Shown: in pieces, positions 23,290-34,655 of the stretch
Layout of the letters: each line of letters opens with the position of its first letter
How positions within the stretch are numbered: position 1 is the first letter of the stretch
DNA from: Litomosoides sigmodontis
Lineage: Eukaryota; Nematoda; Chromadorea; Rhabditida; Onchocercidae
Length of the DNA stretch: 64,000 nt
NCBI GenBank assembly: GCA_963070105.1
Contig: OY718803.1
Location: 5,934,507 to 5,998,506 of the forward strand
Reading direction: 5' to 3'
Position numbers and translations under genes: made by a program
Notes under the pieces: model-generated
Told to the model about the DNA's origin: nothing
The model's input: the letters and a program-made list of their open reading frames with translations, nothing else
Database searches by the model: none

Positions 23290-25989
23290 CTTCTCGAATG
23301 AATTTTCAAAACTAACTTTACAACTCTTTCAAGAAGCTGCCTTTCTCAAAGAGTCACTTCTCTCAATTAACGCTTTCGCGTGTTTAATTAGTAAAAGCAT
23401 AAAAATTATGAATTTATCAGAGCTTGATACCGATCAATCCTATAAACAGTTCATTTAATCATCAAACACTAACAATGATATAACTGAAAGAGTTCTAAAA
23501 AAACTTGCCATTTTTCCACTTCGTGGCATGCTTGAAATTTATAAATAGCTGTGTTTCAGGAGGAAATCAAATCGAAAAGTTTTCAAGAAACTGTTGATTG
23601 AATCTTCAGCAAGCTGCAGCTAGTGGAAAGGCAACGTTGGCTATAAAGTACTACTCAATAACTATTACCACACAGAAGGTAGTAAACCTTCTACGTACTT
23701 TCGTTGCCATGGCATTTCCATTTATCACATTTGTTAATCAGAAAAAGAAAATTGAATTCGTAGCTTCCTGTGTGCCTATATTCCACAATTAAGAGGACGT
23801 AACATTTCCTTCGCATCATACCATAATGCTTAGCAGTTACACAGTCAAACCGATTGCCATCTGAAAAGATTGCGAGAGGAGAATCACTTGTTGCAAAGCT
23901 TAATGTAAAATATCAAAGTCTACTTTAGCCGAAAAACGCTATGCGTTAACAAACTCTCACGACCATTTAATATTTGCTATAGCGGATTGGTCAACGGGAA
24001 ATAAATGTAATCTTCCCACTAGAAGTAAGCATTTAGGATTATATCTAACTTCTTTCATGTATTTAAGAAAGCACTTTGCATTTTCATAATTAATAATGGC
24101 GAAGAAGCCGAGCCGACAACGATCTTCCACTCACTCCAAGAAAGACTCGTAGTCGTATTGTGTTAAAGCCTAGCAGAGTAGAGTATGACCGTTGACAACA
24201 GATGTTCTTTCGTCTGTCTTCTTGCTTCTTCCTATCAAATAATTTCATTCCTTGACTTTCTGAAACCGATGTGAAATTTTCTGCGATACGACCAATGATG
24301 AGTCACATCAATCGTCGTTTTTTACAAGCATTCATTCATTATTTACCTCATAATAGTAATTCAAGCAATTTCAGACAATCCCGATAACCTTCAACTCATT
24401 AATAAACACTGAAAAATGGACTCAGAAAAGAGAGAACAAGAAGCTTAATACTTTGTAGCATTTGCAAATATGAAATATGTTCTTCGGCATTGGGAAAATT
24501 GCAATCTGCGCAAATGCTTTTCTCACAATGTTAGATCCTTTATCAAAAATTTGCTCAGTGAGGACACGCAATTCTTGGAAGGAAAAACGTGATTCCTGCA
24601 TACGCCGCTGACAACACTGATATGACGTTCAATGTTTTCTAAATTTTTTGAAGTTCACCTTGGAAAAGGTGATGTATATATACATGTTACCAAAAACTTT
24701 TAATCCTTTCATCCTTGTCGACCAAATCATCTTACTTCTACCAATTATTGCTCACCTAATTTTCCTCCCAGTGTCCCTTGTCCAATTACTATCTATCAGT
24801 CTTCTTTATCATTGTCACTTTTCCAGAACAAGAAATTAAAATAGAAAATTCAGCCCATAACTTCACGTGTTCGACCAGAGATCGTAACCTCTTCAAACCA
24901 TCCCAGTAAATTTTCCACTACTCCAATGATCATGTATTTATTTGACAACCAGATCACTGTTTCATTTATTTTTTCTGGCAGTTACAGGAGCGGAGCAATT
25001 AATCTCCAAAATGAATGACAAGCCAACGAAATAACGGCGCTTCATTCCACAACATGATAAAAACCATAAAGTTTCAAATAATTTCGATCAATTCGCACTC
25101 AATTCATCGCTCTTGTACAAGAGTTCCGCTCGGCCAACTACTACTTCATTTTTTCATTTTATTTTTAAAAAGATGAGTAAACAGGTTCGCATCTTCGCTT
25201 CTTTTTTGGGTTCATTTATTTCCTGCTTCTTTGAAATATCACATGCACACACAGACGCACTTGCACATCTTCAAATTTGCTTTCCCTTCCCTTTCATCTT
25301 AATGGTTTACTTCAAGATCACCACTATAATTAAACTTAAACTAAGCCCCACAACCCAATTCACACATGCATGGAATGGTCGGATTGAAGCCTAGCCGAAT
25401 CATAGTAGCATACGCATCACACACACTCTGACATAGTTGCACAGCTTAAACTGCGTTAATTTTAGTATCGCAACAGAGTACTGAAGGTTCCGTGTCTTCG
25501 GGTTTGTGGGTTTCGGATTTCGTAGATTATGTGATTCATTGAGTTGTACCTCGTGTTCTGATTATATTTAGGTATCTCTCAACCTTCATTAATAAATTCT
25601 TTTCTTTCACTTCTTCAAGCGTCAACGTTATTTTGCCTTCATTGGGCTTCAGTAGAATTACTTATTTGTACTGCTCTTTGCAGCAGCTAAGCAAAACTGA
25701 AGTAGTAAACAGACTTTTCGTAACAATTGAAACCGGAATAATCTGCTGGGAAGTTGCGTCTATATTGAGGTTGCTAACTGACGCTACATCTGAAAAACTG
25801 ATTGAAGTTGTTGGAAGACTTTCTTAAATATATTGCTTTTATAATTTTTTCAAGAGCTGTTTTATTAGGTAGTAACCGTAATTAAGAGGAATTCAAAGCA
25901 GTTCCAGTCTGAATTGGCATGCATGCAGCTGTACTTTTTTCAGTTCGAATCGATTTTTATCCCAGCTATTTTTTTGCACGCGTAGAAGA
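23290..25989. other. Region between alpha-tubulin and PAXBP1
   Basis: About 2.7 kb with no recognised gene. It may include the alpha-tubulin 5' exon: an ATG followed by a donor-like GTATGA on the minus strand near 23824 and an ATG-GCAAGT near 23510 are candidates. Otherwise only short open frames are seen. Confidence 0.45.
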
Positions 25990-28900
25990 ATGTTCCGAAA
26001 AGCAAAAACTCGTAGCAATCTGCGTCAGCGAGTGCTATCGGACAATGAAGGTGATGATAGTGGTGGTGATGAAAGTAGTGTCATTGACTCGGGAACATCA
26101 GTTGTAGTAGCAATCAAAGAGACATCAGTCACTGGAGCGGTCAAACAACAGCAACAACAAAATGCGGAAAAGGTGAATAAAGCAGAAGGGAACCAGGAAC
26201 TACAGGCTGGTGTGGTAACAGACGAGTACCACTTGCTCAGTTTTGATAATTTTGAAGGTCGGTAGATTTTCAACGAAGCTGCAACCAAAAAAGAAAGAAA
26301 AATGCGACAAATTCGTTGTTTGTCAGCGGCGTGTTACACTTCCGACATTATATTTCACCTTACCTGGATTGGTCAAGACACTTTAATCAAGCACTAGCTG
26401 GAAGTAGTCTCTCAGGAAACTGGATTTCTAGACAAAATCTGTTGTTCCATTTCTCAATGTTTGAATCTGTTCCAGGCAGTGTGAGTCTGAATAAAATGTA
26501 GCTGAATAGATAAGGATTTCCTTTGCTTGTCGTTCTGCCGAAGTTGGAATACACCAGATAATTTGTGATTTTTCTATATACAGTGGACACGAAAGTCAAC
26601 TGTTTTATTTTCTTCAAAATGTTGATTTCCACTTTTTGCCTCAGTGCTGATATTTCAGGCGATGACATAACAGACTTCAAGATTAAACGCAAAGATCCTA
26701 ACAAACGTTTGGATAAGTTAACAAAAAGAGCTAAACTGCGGCAGAAGGTTGGCGATCAAATTACGGAGGAGGAAACAAAAGTAGTTGTCAAACAAATTAA
26801 GCGAGAAGTGAAAACGGATGAACCAGTAGCCATGAATATTAATGTGTGGTTTTTTTGAAATTTCTTACTTTTTCACACTTTGCTGCTACAGTTTTATAGG
26901 TGCTGAGATAACTTTCTTAGATTTAAATCTAAACTTTATCGCGTATCAGATTCACAGCAGTCAGCAATGGAAAACGAAGACTGAACCCAAACAAGAGGGA
27001 ACAGGTATGGAGCATGAATCGGTCATAAGAAGTAAATTTCCATCTGCATTTCGAGGTTCAACATTTTAATCTTTGTAGCTTATTTCTCGATTACAACTCA
27101 GTTTTTTTCTCATTCTAATAACAATTCCTTCATAGTAGACAACTTTCAGGAGAAATTCCAGACGCTCAGACTGTTTACGAAGCACGGAAGAAACGCGAGA
27201 AAATGCGTTTGGTCGGTTCTAACGGGCAAATTCCACTGGATGATGTACAACGATTGAAGGTAGGTACAGTAATTTTTTTCTTTTTACAAATTTTTATGCG
27301 ATTTTTAACTGCCACGGCTTAAGATATCGATGTCAATGATAAGCATGGCATTTTTTATAAAAGAATTAAAATACCAATAACTGTTCAACTTAAAATATAA
27401 GGTATACCTGTAACGCTTAACTGTCTAAAAATAATGTCGTCAATATTATGTTTTGTGTGAACAAACAAATTGACAGGATAAATCCGTAGCACGATCGCGG
27501 TTAATACGTGAGGATGAAAACGATCTAAGTGATGAAGACCCAGACGGTGGAAGGTTAGTTACTGCTTCAGTGATTTATGTAATAGTTATTGTTTGCCATT
27601 TTTATCGGCAAAAAATTTCCGTTTTTTGGAGTAATTCAAAAAGGCGGGACTGAAATAGACTTTATTGGTATAGGAAAGCATTAAATAACCTTTCTGAATT
27701 TTATCAATAGGCTCACATTAGAGAAAACTTTCTGAAGTCGTGGTATTGAATCATTAATTTATCCTTTGCAGATTTTATTCATTAAAAGGTTTAGCAGCAG
27801 ATGATGATGAACGACGCCGAAATGAACATATGGATTTTCTTGCGCATGAGGGAGGAGGTAACAATTTTTAAATTTCCAAACTGGAACGAGAAGCGATTTG
27901 CTTTTCATATTTCAAAAGCATATGGTCATATCCTGTTTTGGAGAAACCTATACCTAGTTAAATAACTTTAATCCGGTCAAACGAGTCTCATTTTTTGTAA
28001 GGTCAGTTTCTGTCATTGTAGAGAGTGATGATGATCGTGAGCAATCGGATGAAGAAGTAACGCGGTGGGAAAGAGAACAGATGAAGAAGGGCGTGTCATC
28101 TCATAAGGTAATATTACGGTAATAATGAAATATTTCCTCTGATGGGAGTTGTTTGAATTACCGACATAGCATGGAATCAAATTTTATCGTTCATATGAAA
28201 TTGAAGGTGGAAATGTTGGAACGTGAGCGTGCAAAAATGGAAGCAGTAATGAAAGCCATAAGAAGTAGCATAGAATTGCCACTCGAAAATCGCGAACAGT
28301 TGCCTATGGAAATGGATGTAGATTTTCCTGAAACTGATATGCTTTCAATGTCGCAGGGTTAGTGCGTATCATTTGGCTTATTGTGCAAAAAGCACTCTCT
28401 TATATGTTTAGAGAAAATTTAATTCCTTTTTGGATACTTTTTTTAATTCCTAACATTGCCTGTAGTCAGGTGGCTTTCCTGACTATATCGAGAAGGCTGT
28501 TAATTTCTTCCTGCCAACTTTGTTCCAGCTGGACGAGTATCTGGTCAGACGACAGTCGTATCGCTGAAGAAAGTTCTTTCAAGGCTGCAACAGCGGTAAG
28601 TTTGCTGTTTTTAGGTTCAAACCATTCTAAAATTACGGTTCATTGATGGTGGGTTTTAATGCGCTTGATATTCAAAGCGGCATTTGGAAATAAAGTGTTG
28701 CAGCAAAAAAGATGGAAAGGAATCAGTGAATGCACGTGAAGTAGAATTTGAAAGGACAAACACTCAAATTCAAGAAAATAAGGAAATGATTAACAAGCTT
28801 CAAATGGAAGAACCACGGATCAGAGAACGTTTCCAAGTTTTTCAGGATATGAGAGCTTACGCCAGGGATTTACTGGAGTGTTTGTCAGAGAAAGTAAATG

Positions 28901-31255
28901 CTTTTCAAATAGTAATTCCTTTCAGAAAATAATGTTTGATAACAACATTAAATTATTCATGGATTAACTGTCTTTTTCATATTTTAGATAGGTGAAGTTA
29001 AGGACTTGGAAAGTCGAATGGCAGAGATTTTAGATGGAAGGGCTAGAAGACTTCGAATACGAAGAAGAAACGATGTACATGATATGTACGATGAATGTTC
29101 GGCAGCTGCAGCCGGTCGACCGTTGCACCAACGAGCTCCCGAAATCACCCAAAGGGCTGCAGAACGAGAAGCAAGAAGGTATGATTTACAACACTTGCAA
29201 TGGATAATGGATAATCTAGATCAAGACTACGCTCTATTTTCCAGATCACGACGCCGTCGCATGCGTGAAAATACTTTAGAAGGTGTTTCACATGAAGAAG
29301 GTTTGAGTACAGATGATGAAGAGACAAATAGCGAAATTGTGGCTCGTCAACAATCGATCGGTATATATATATATATATTAAATATTTTTAGTGTATATTT
29401 GGTGTATTCAAAAGGAAAGAACCCGAAATTTCTAGGAAGGCTGAGAAATTTCTGGTCCTTTGGAAATTAATAAATGTATACATTGCAGATGAGATCCGCG
29501 CAGCAGCGAATGTTGTATTCATTGACGCACTCGATGATTTTTGTCGTATTGATCGAATTCTATCAAGATTTGTTGACTGGTTGGCACACGATGAGGAATC
29601 CTTTACCAACGCTTATATTCATCTCTGCATTCCAAAGCTTATATCATTATTTATTCGTTTGGAACTAATTGACTGGGGACCGCTTGAGGTATTTTTAAGT
29701 TTCTAGAACCTTTAACAAGGCAGTGATCATCCACTTATCATTGAACATACTCACGCTCTTCTCTTTTGATGCAGCGGTTCTTACAAGACTTTTTGTCTTG
29801 CACAAGCTAATTAATACAAAATGTTGCATACGGAATTTGCAAAAAATTCTCATACTTTATGTTGAATTGAGTTCTTCACTTTTGTATATCAGACTTTCTT
29901 TTCCCAGAATGACAGTCGTCCGATGAATTCGATGCGCTGGTACGAAGATTTACTAACATGCGCTGCAACAAGCTCGAATATTAACGTTGAACATCCTGTC
30001 ATTGTCTCACTTGTACCGCTCTGCATTGAGAGAGTTGTTCTGTGGAAAATTACAGGTGTAGTTTATACTGAATGATATTTGATGCGAAGTAACAGAGTTC
30101 CTCGTACAGTTTAGCTGGAAAAACATATTTTTTATATGATTCAGGGTTAATAGTGTTATCCTTCTGCAGTTAGATATAGCTTCACTTTTAAATTAATAGT
30201 TTTCAAAATTCGGAATTTGCAAACATTTTTTATAATGTTTGAATAAATTTTAGGGAAAATAGGCTGCTTTTCAGGAAATCTTATACTTGAGTAGAAATGC
30301 CGTTCATGTCTCAAGTTCTAAAAAAAAAGGACACAAGCAGAACTAGAATTAAGAGGCTGAAAAAATGGCGTTTTCTCCATTTAACTTTTTTTCGAGGGTG
30401 TTGATTTATAATTGCTGAATGTATTTTATTTCAGTTGCGTATGTTTAAAATTTGGGAATGGTCCATTAAAACTCATTCATTTTTAGATCTGATTCGTGAA
30501 CGCTGGGACCCTCTATCGCAACACCAATGTCGAAATTTGGGTTTTCTTCTCAGTCAGCTAATCGATGAATGCCCAACGCTAGTGCCAAGTAGCCGACCAG
30601 TACAGAAACTTCTGCAAACAATATGTATACGAGCTCAAGATGCAATTGATGAAGATCTATTTGTTCCTATTTATTCGAAGCAGTATGCTTTTGTTTCACT
30701 AGTCTATTATCTAGTTTTTAATTAATCTGTTATATGAGTTCTTAAAACATTCAAATATTTTTTAGAGCTGTTGAAAATCTTGCAACCGGTTGTAAGGCAT
30801 TCTTGGATCGGCAGACTTGGACTTCTGTTAAGGTTTGTTTTCTTGTTTTGCTGACGGCCAAGATAATCGGCTGTTGTTAGACAACAAGGCCTGTTGAGGA
30901 GAGTGTTATGAATTTCATTTTCATAAGAGAAAGAATTCTGACTATTTTCGTTGGACTTTCGTTGTTCATAACTGCTAAGTTGTAGCTCATTCGTTGTTTG
31001 AACTGCTTCTCTGCTGTTTTATCTGAAGAAAAGATGCGAGAGTTGATTTTGGACGGTATTGTAAACCGAATGATGCCCGCATTACAATGTGCAATAATAT
31101 CTGATCAGTCTATGGTTCGGAAATGTCGAGCTTTAATGAAATTGGTTCCAGCGACATGGAGGGAAGATAGCGCATGCATCGCTCTACGGAATTTCAAGGA
31201 TTTATTAGAAAAAGTTGCAGAGGAACATAAAAATAATAGGTTATCCCGGTTATAA
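25990..31255 (+). CDS. PAXBP1/GCFC-family protein (GC-rich sequence DNA-binding factor-like)
   Basis: Members of this family are nuclear and are linked to splicing (intron-lariat turnover, like yeast Ntr2) and to chromatin adaptor roles (PAXBP1). Sixteen exons (25990-26257, 26659-26843, 26950-27004, 27150-27259, 27477-27553, 27772-27857, 28022-28107, 28207-28357, 28529-28595, 28704-28893, 28988-29360, 29489-29688, 29908-30055, 30487-30682, 30766-30832, 30986-31255) sum to 843 codons. The N-terminus is MFRKAKTRSNLRQRVLSDNE, the usual basic-acidic start. The middle carries RAYARDLLECLSEK, a basic RARRLRIRRRND stretch and an acidic STDDEETNSE. The C-terminal half has the GCFC domain: EESFTNAYIHLCIPKLISLF, then LIRERWDPLS and LDGIVNRMMPALQ. 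The extreme C-terminus looks slightly shorter than in vertebrates. Exons 8-9 are the least certain. Confidence 0.9.
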
Positions 31256-31760
31256 CTTCATTTTTGTTTTCCTGTGAAGTTTACATTCACACTACCCAAT
31301 TTCAAAGTATCCTTGGAACTCCATATCAATTTTGCTAAATATAACGATTTGCACCTTCAATCTTCTGTCAGGAGATAATATTTGATTCAAAGTTTAATTT
31401 AATTTTTTGATTTCAGAGAATTTGTCAAGGAAGTGAAGAAATTCGTCATTGTTAGCTAATTCTGTTAACCGTTTCCATTTCGTGATTATTTGATTGACTG
31501 GTTGTACAAAACTTGAATAAAAATTATTTGTCCAATTTGTCGCTGTTGTTTTATTTATGAGTGCATTTCAAGGTTAAATTCAAATTATTACTGTCGTATA
31601 AACCGTTATTGAAAAATTGAAAAAGCTTGTTTAGGAGGCCCCTATTAATTCATTAGTAGTTAGCGATTTGAACGATCAAAGGAGATCACAGCAAAAAATG
31701 TATTTCGTAAGTAAATCTTGAAGCGAGTTCGCGTTGTACGGATGTCTGTGTGATGTGCTT
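31256..31760. other. PAXBP1 3' flank
   Basis: About 500 bp of AT-rich DNA with AATAAA at about 31516, a plausible polyadenylation signal for the PAXBP1 gene. No gene seen. Confidence 0.5.
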
Positions 31761-31779
31761 TATTCTGTTTTAGAATTAT

Positions 31780-33397
31780 GGATTGGCCTCGGGCGGTGGT
31801 AATTATTGACCGTATGACTAGAATGGACCTTCGTGAGCTACAGTTGTGAATATTGATGAGGTTAACCGTTTTAAGTAAATTGTGACTTTGATGAAGGACG
31901 TTTGTAGTTATGGCAATGTTTCGAAGTTTGAAGCGCTAAACTGATTTTGCTACGGATGAAGTTAAGGATGAGGCCACAGCCGTAGCTGGAACAAAATATC
32001 TGCTTACTATAACGTCTTTGGGCTTTTGTAGACGAACTCACTGTTAGATCTCAAGAGTAAACGAGATGCTTTACAGAAAATTGATCAATTGTTGGATGAT
32101 CTGCAGCAGTTCGACCTCTCCTAAGCGAAATTGATCGGGAGTGTTTCGATGTTTATATTGAACCAATCCGAATTCGAATTAGGAGTTTATCAATGCAGTA
32201 AATAGGATTGATGCTGTTCAAACATCATAAAAGAATATAATGATTTGTATGAAAAGTTCTTGTTGGAAAAAAGAACAGAGGTTTCTTTGATTGCTTTAAA
32301 ATTTATTTGTTATAAGAATAAAGGAAGGCTTTTGTCAGTTGGAAATGTTATTTCGAATCCTTGCAAGTTGATTTTTGTTCATCATCTGTGTAGGTTTTAT
32401 GCTAAATATATTTTAGGACGATGAATTACAAGAAATAAAGCCAAAAAGGATAAATTCAATGGCTTTACAAACAAAAGGAATTAAGATGAATGCTGTTGAA
32501 ATTAAGAAACTCGTCTATGTGAGTTAAATGTGATCGTAGCAATCTAAATTTCATAAGAATGTCAGGAGGAATCCAATCCACTGTTTAAATCAATTTTATT
32601 TCGTTCCAAGATATCGAAGATTTGAATGGAATGGAATGATGCAACTTGCTCAGCTTGTTCATATAAGTGCGACATCTAATAATTTTATTTAATCAAATGA
32701 AATCAGAACAAATTTGAATGATCGCATGAAGCAATATGTTTTTCAGGCAAAGTTAACCTTAATACAGTGAAAAGCTATGAAAATGATCCGTTTGATACTC
32801 ATCCTCTTTTTCATGTTAAATAAAAGGTTAAATATTAAGGTAAGTATAATAATTTCCCGGTTGAAACCTAAAATATAAAAAATGTTTCATTTATGTTGGG
32901 GTAACAGATGGTGGTCTGAAGCCTCTGGCGATCTCCGGGGCAGCTCAATATTTATTCTTCATTTAATATGTTGAATAAGGAGAGCGAAGCGATAAACTTA
33001 CTTTTCCAGAAAATACACATCCAAAAATACACTTTTTTCTATTCATTAAAATCTGACAAATACAGTTAAAATCAAATTTCGCTTATAGGCAGAGCATTAA
33101 GTCGTTGACAGTATTGAAGAACACGTCGAAAAGGCTCAAGCAGATGTTCATAAAGGTAGCAAAAATTTGAAAAAGACTCAAGCCGCATAAACAGCGAAGT
33201 GCCCTGTGTTAGCAGGTACTGTCGGTAGTATTGCAGTGGATGGTCCCGTGGGATTCATTGCAGGTTCAACAATAGCCGGTATTTTCGCAGTTTTTGGAGG
33301 TGCTATTGCTGGTTGGTTTTATTCTTCACAGGCTTTGTCTTACGCCTTTTTTGGCAGTCATGGTAGATTAGTAAAACTGATTAAGCGAGTATCGTGA
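31780..33397 (+). pseudogene. Decayed syntaxin-17-like gene
   Basis: Syntaxin-17 is the Qa-SNARE recruited to autophagosomes. Its membrane anchor is a hairpin of two glycine-zipper helices. The stretch 33099-33397 reads, in one frame, VDSIEEHVEKAQADVHKGSK then NLKKTQAA. It continues, after an in-frame TAA near 33188, with CPVLAGTVGSIAVDGPVGFI, AGSTIAGIFAVFGGAIAGWF. This matches the end of the syntaxin-17 SNARE motif and its glycine-rich hairpin in order. Upstream, fragments such as DEVKDEATAVAG (near 31958) and an open exon of about 30 codons from 32031 could be earlier exons, but frames are interrupted by stops. A 39-nt intron from 33158 to 33196 would remove the TAA and keep frame, but it would delete a conserved segment and be very short. 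I favour a pseudogene. Confidence 0.6.
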
Positions 33398-34655
33398 AGG
33401 CAAACACACCATGCTTTTGGAATTTACATTATCTTTTACGACTAAAAATACTTGTAGTAAATTGTTTCTAAGGTGTGTGTGGCGTGAAATATTTTCGCCA
33501 GAAGGTTGAAGAGACGACGAACCGATTAGATGGAAGCTAATGCGCGCATACATATTTCACACCCTGACGATTTTATGTCAACTTAGTCCTACCCCTCAAC
33601 AAAAACTCCTCATTTGCTTTCCTCAAAAACTGATTGTCGGAGCGACTTGCATTTCTTGTAAAATGAAATAGGCTTGTCCTGACTTATCAAAACTTTCAAA
33701 TATTAGAAAAAATTGAATATAAAAGGAATTCAAGAGTAACTATACGCATGCGGCCGCCGCACTTATGCTGTGATCTGCCTATCATCACTACGTTCGCATT
33801 AATGCAGTGGTGTGTAAATTGGTACAAAGATTTATTTCTGGTGTCATATGTGATTCCGCATACTGCGATCGTCCTTTTTTCCCTTTATTTCAATGTTCTA
33901 CAAACGATAAAAAAAACTTGCCTTTTGCTTCAACAATGATTGACATGTTGTATGACTATAAGAAATCAAAATACAGAAATCGCTTTATCAAAGCTACCCT
34001 TTAAGTATGCAAATCTGTATGTTGTATGATTCTGCATGTTGTGTGACTATAAGAAATCGAAATACAGAAATCTCTTTATCAAAACTACCCTTTAAGTATG
34101 CAAATCTCATCCGAGTAGGTTACATAGATTTATCAATTGAAGACAAGCTCGAGTGATGTTCACCATTGTTTCAAATAAAGTGCAATCTCGGAAAAACAAA
34201 TCATTCCCATGAAGATGTCGGCCTTTGTAACTTTAACAAAACAAGGCAGGTCTAGGAAGGATAGATAGTTTCTGATGTTGAATTTAACAAACCGGCGGTT
34301 CTTTTTTTCTTTGGAACACACCAACTGATGTTTAGAAATGTAAAAGAAAACTTACAATAAAAGCAGTATGAGAAGAGTACATCAAAGGTCTCCCCAAAAG
34401 TATCTATATGAAGCACGACAGCTGGATGATATCAGAAAAAGATAAAATACCGCAAGGTGCTACTTAGTTATATATTTTCATATAAGAGGGTAAAAAGGAA
34501 GCAATTCAGATTTTTAGAAAGGAAAGTATCAATATTTCAGCGGAATTTATCCCAGGAATATTCACTTCATGAAGCTTTTTTTGATCTGGAAATCCAGGAT
34601 TCACCGAAGTTTGCAGTTTGAATTCTTCAGCATTTAAGTTACTAGATCCAGAGAG
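33398..34655. other. Intergenic region with a 73-bp tandem duplication
   Basis: No gene supported. It contains the direct repeat described separately. Confidence 0.5.
33944..34107. repeat. Direct repeat, two 73-bp copies
   Basis: Copies at 33944-34016 and 34035-34107 differ at about four positions (about 95% identity) and lie 91 bp apart start to start. This is a recent local duplication. Confidence 0.93.

Noticed and set aside
28362..28646. 94-codon plus-strand hydrophobic frame inside PAXBP1
   Set aside because: Intronic read-through. The real exon is 28529-28595 in another frame, joining LSRLQQR to KKDGKES.
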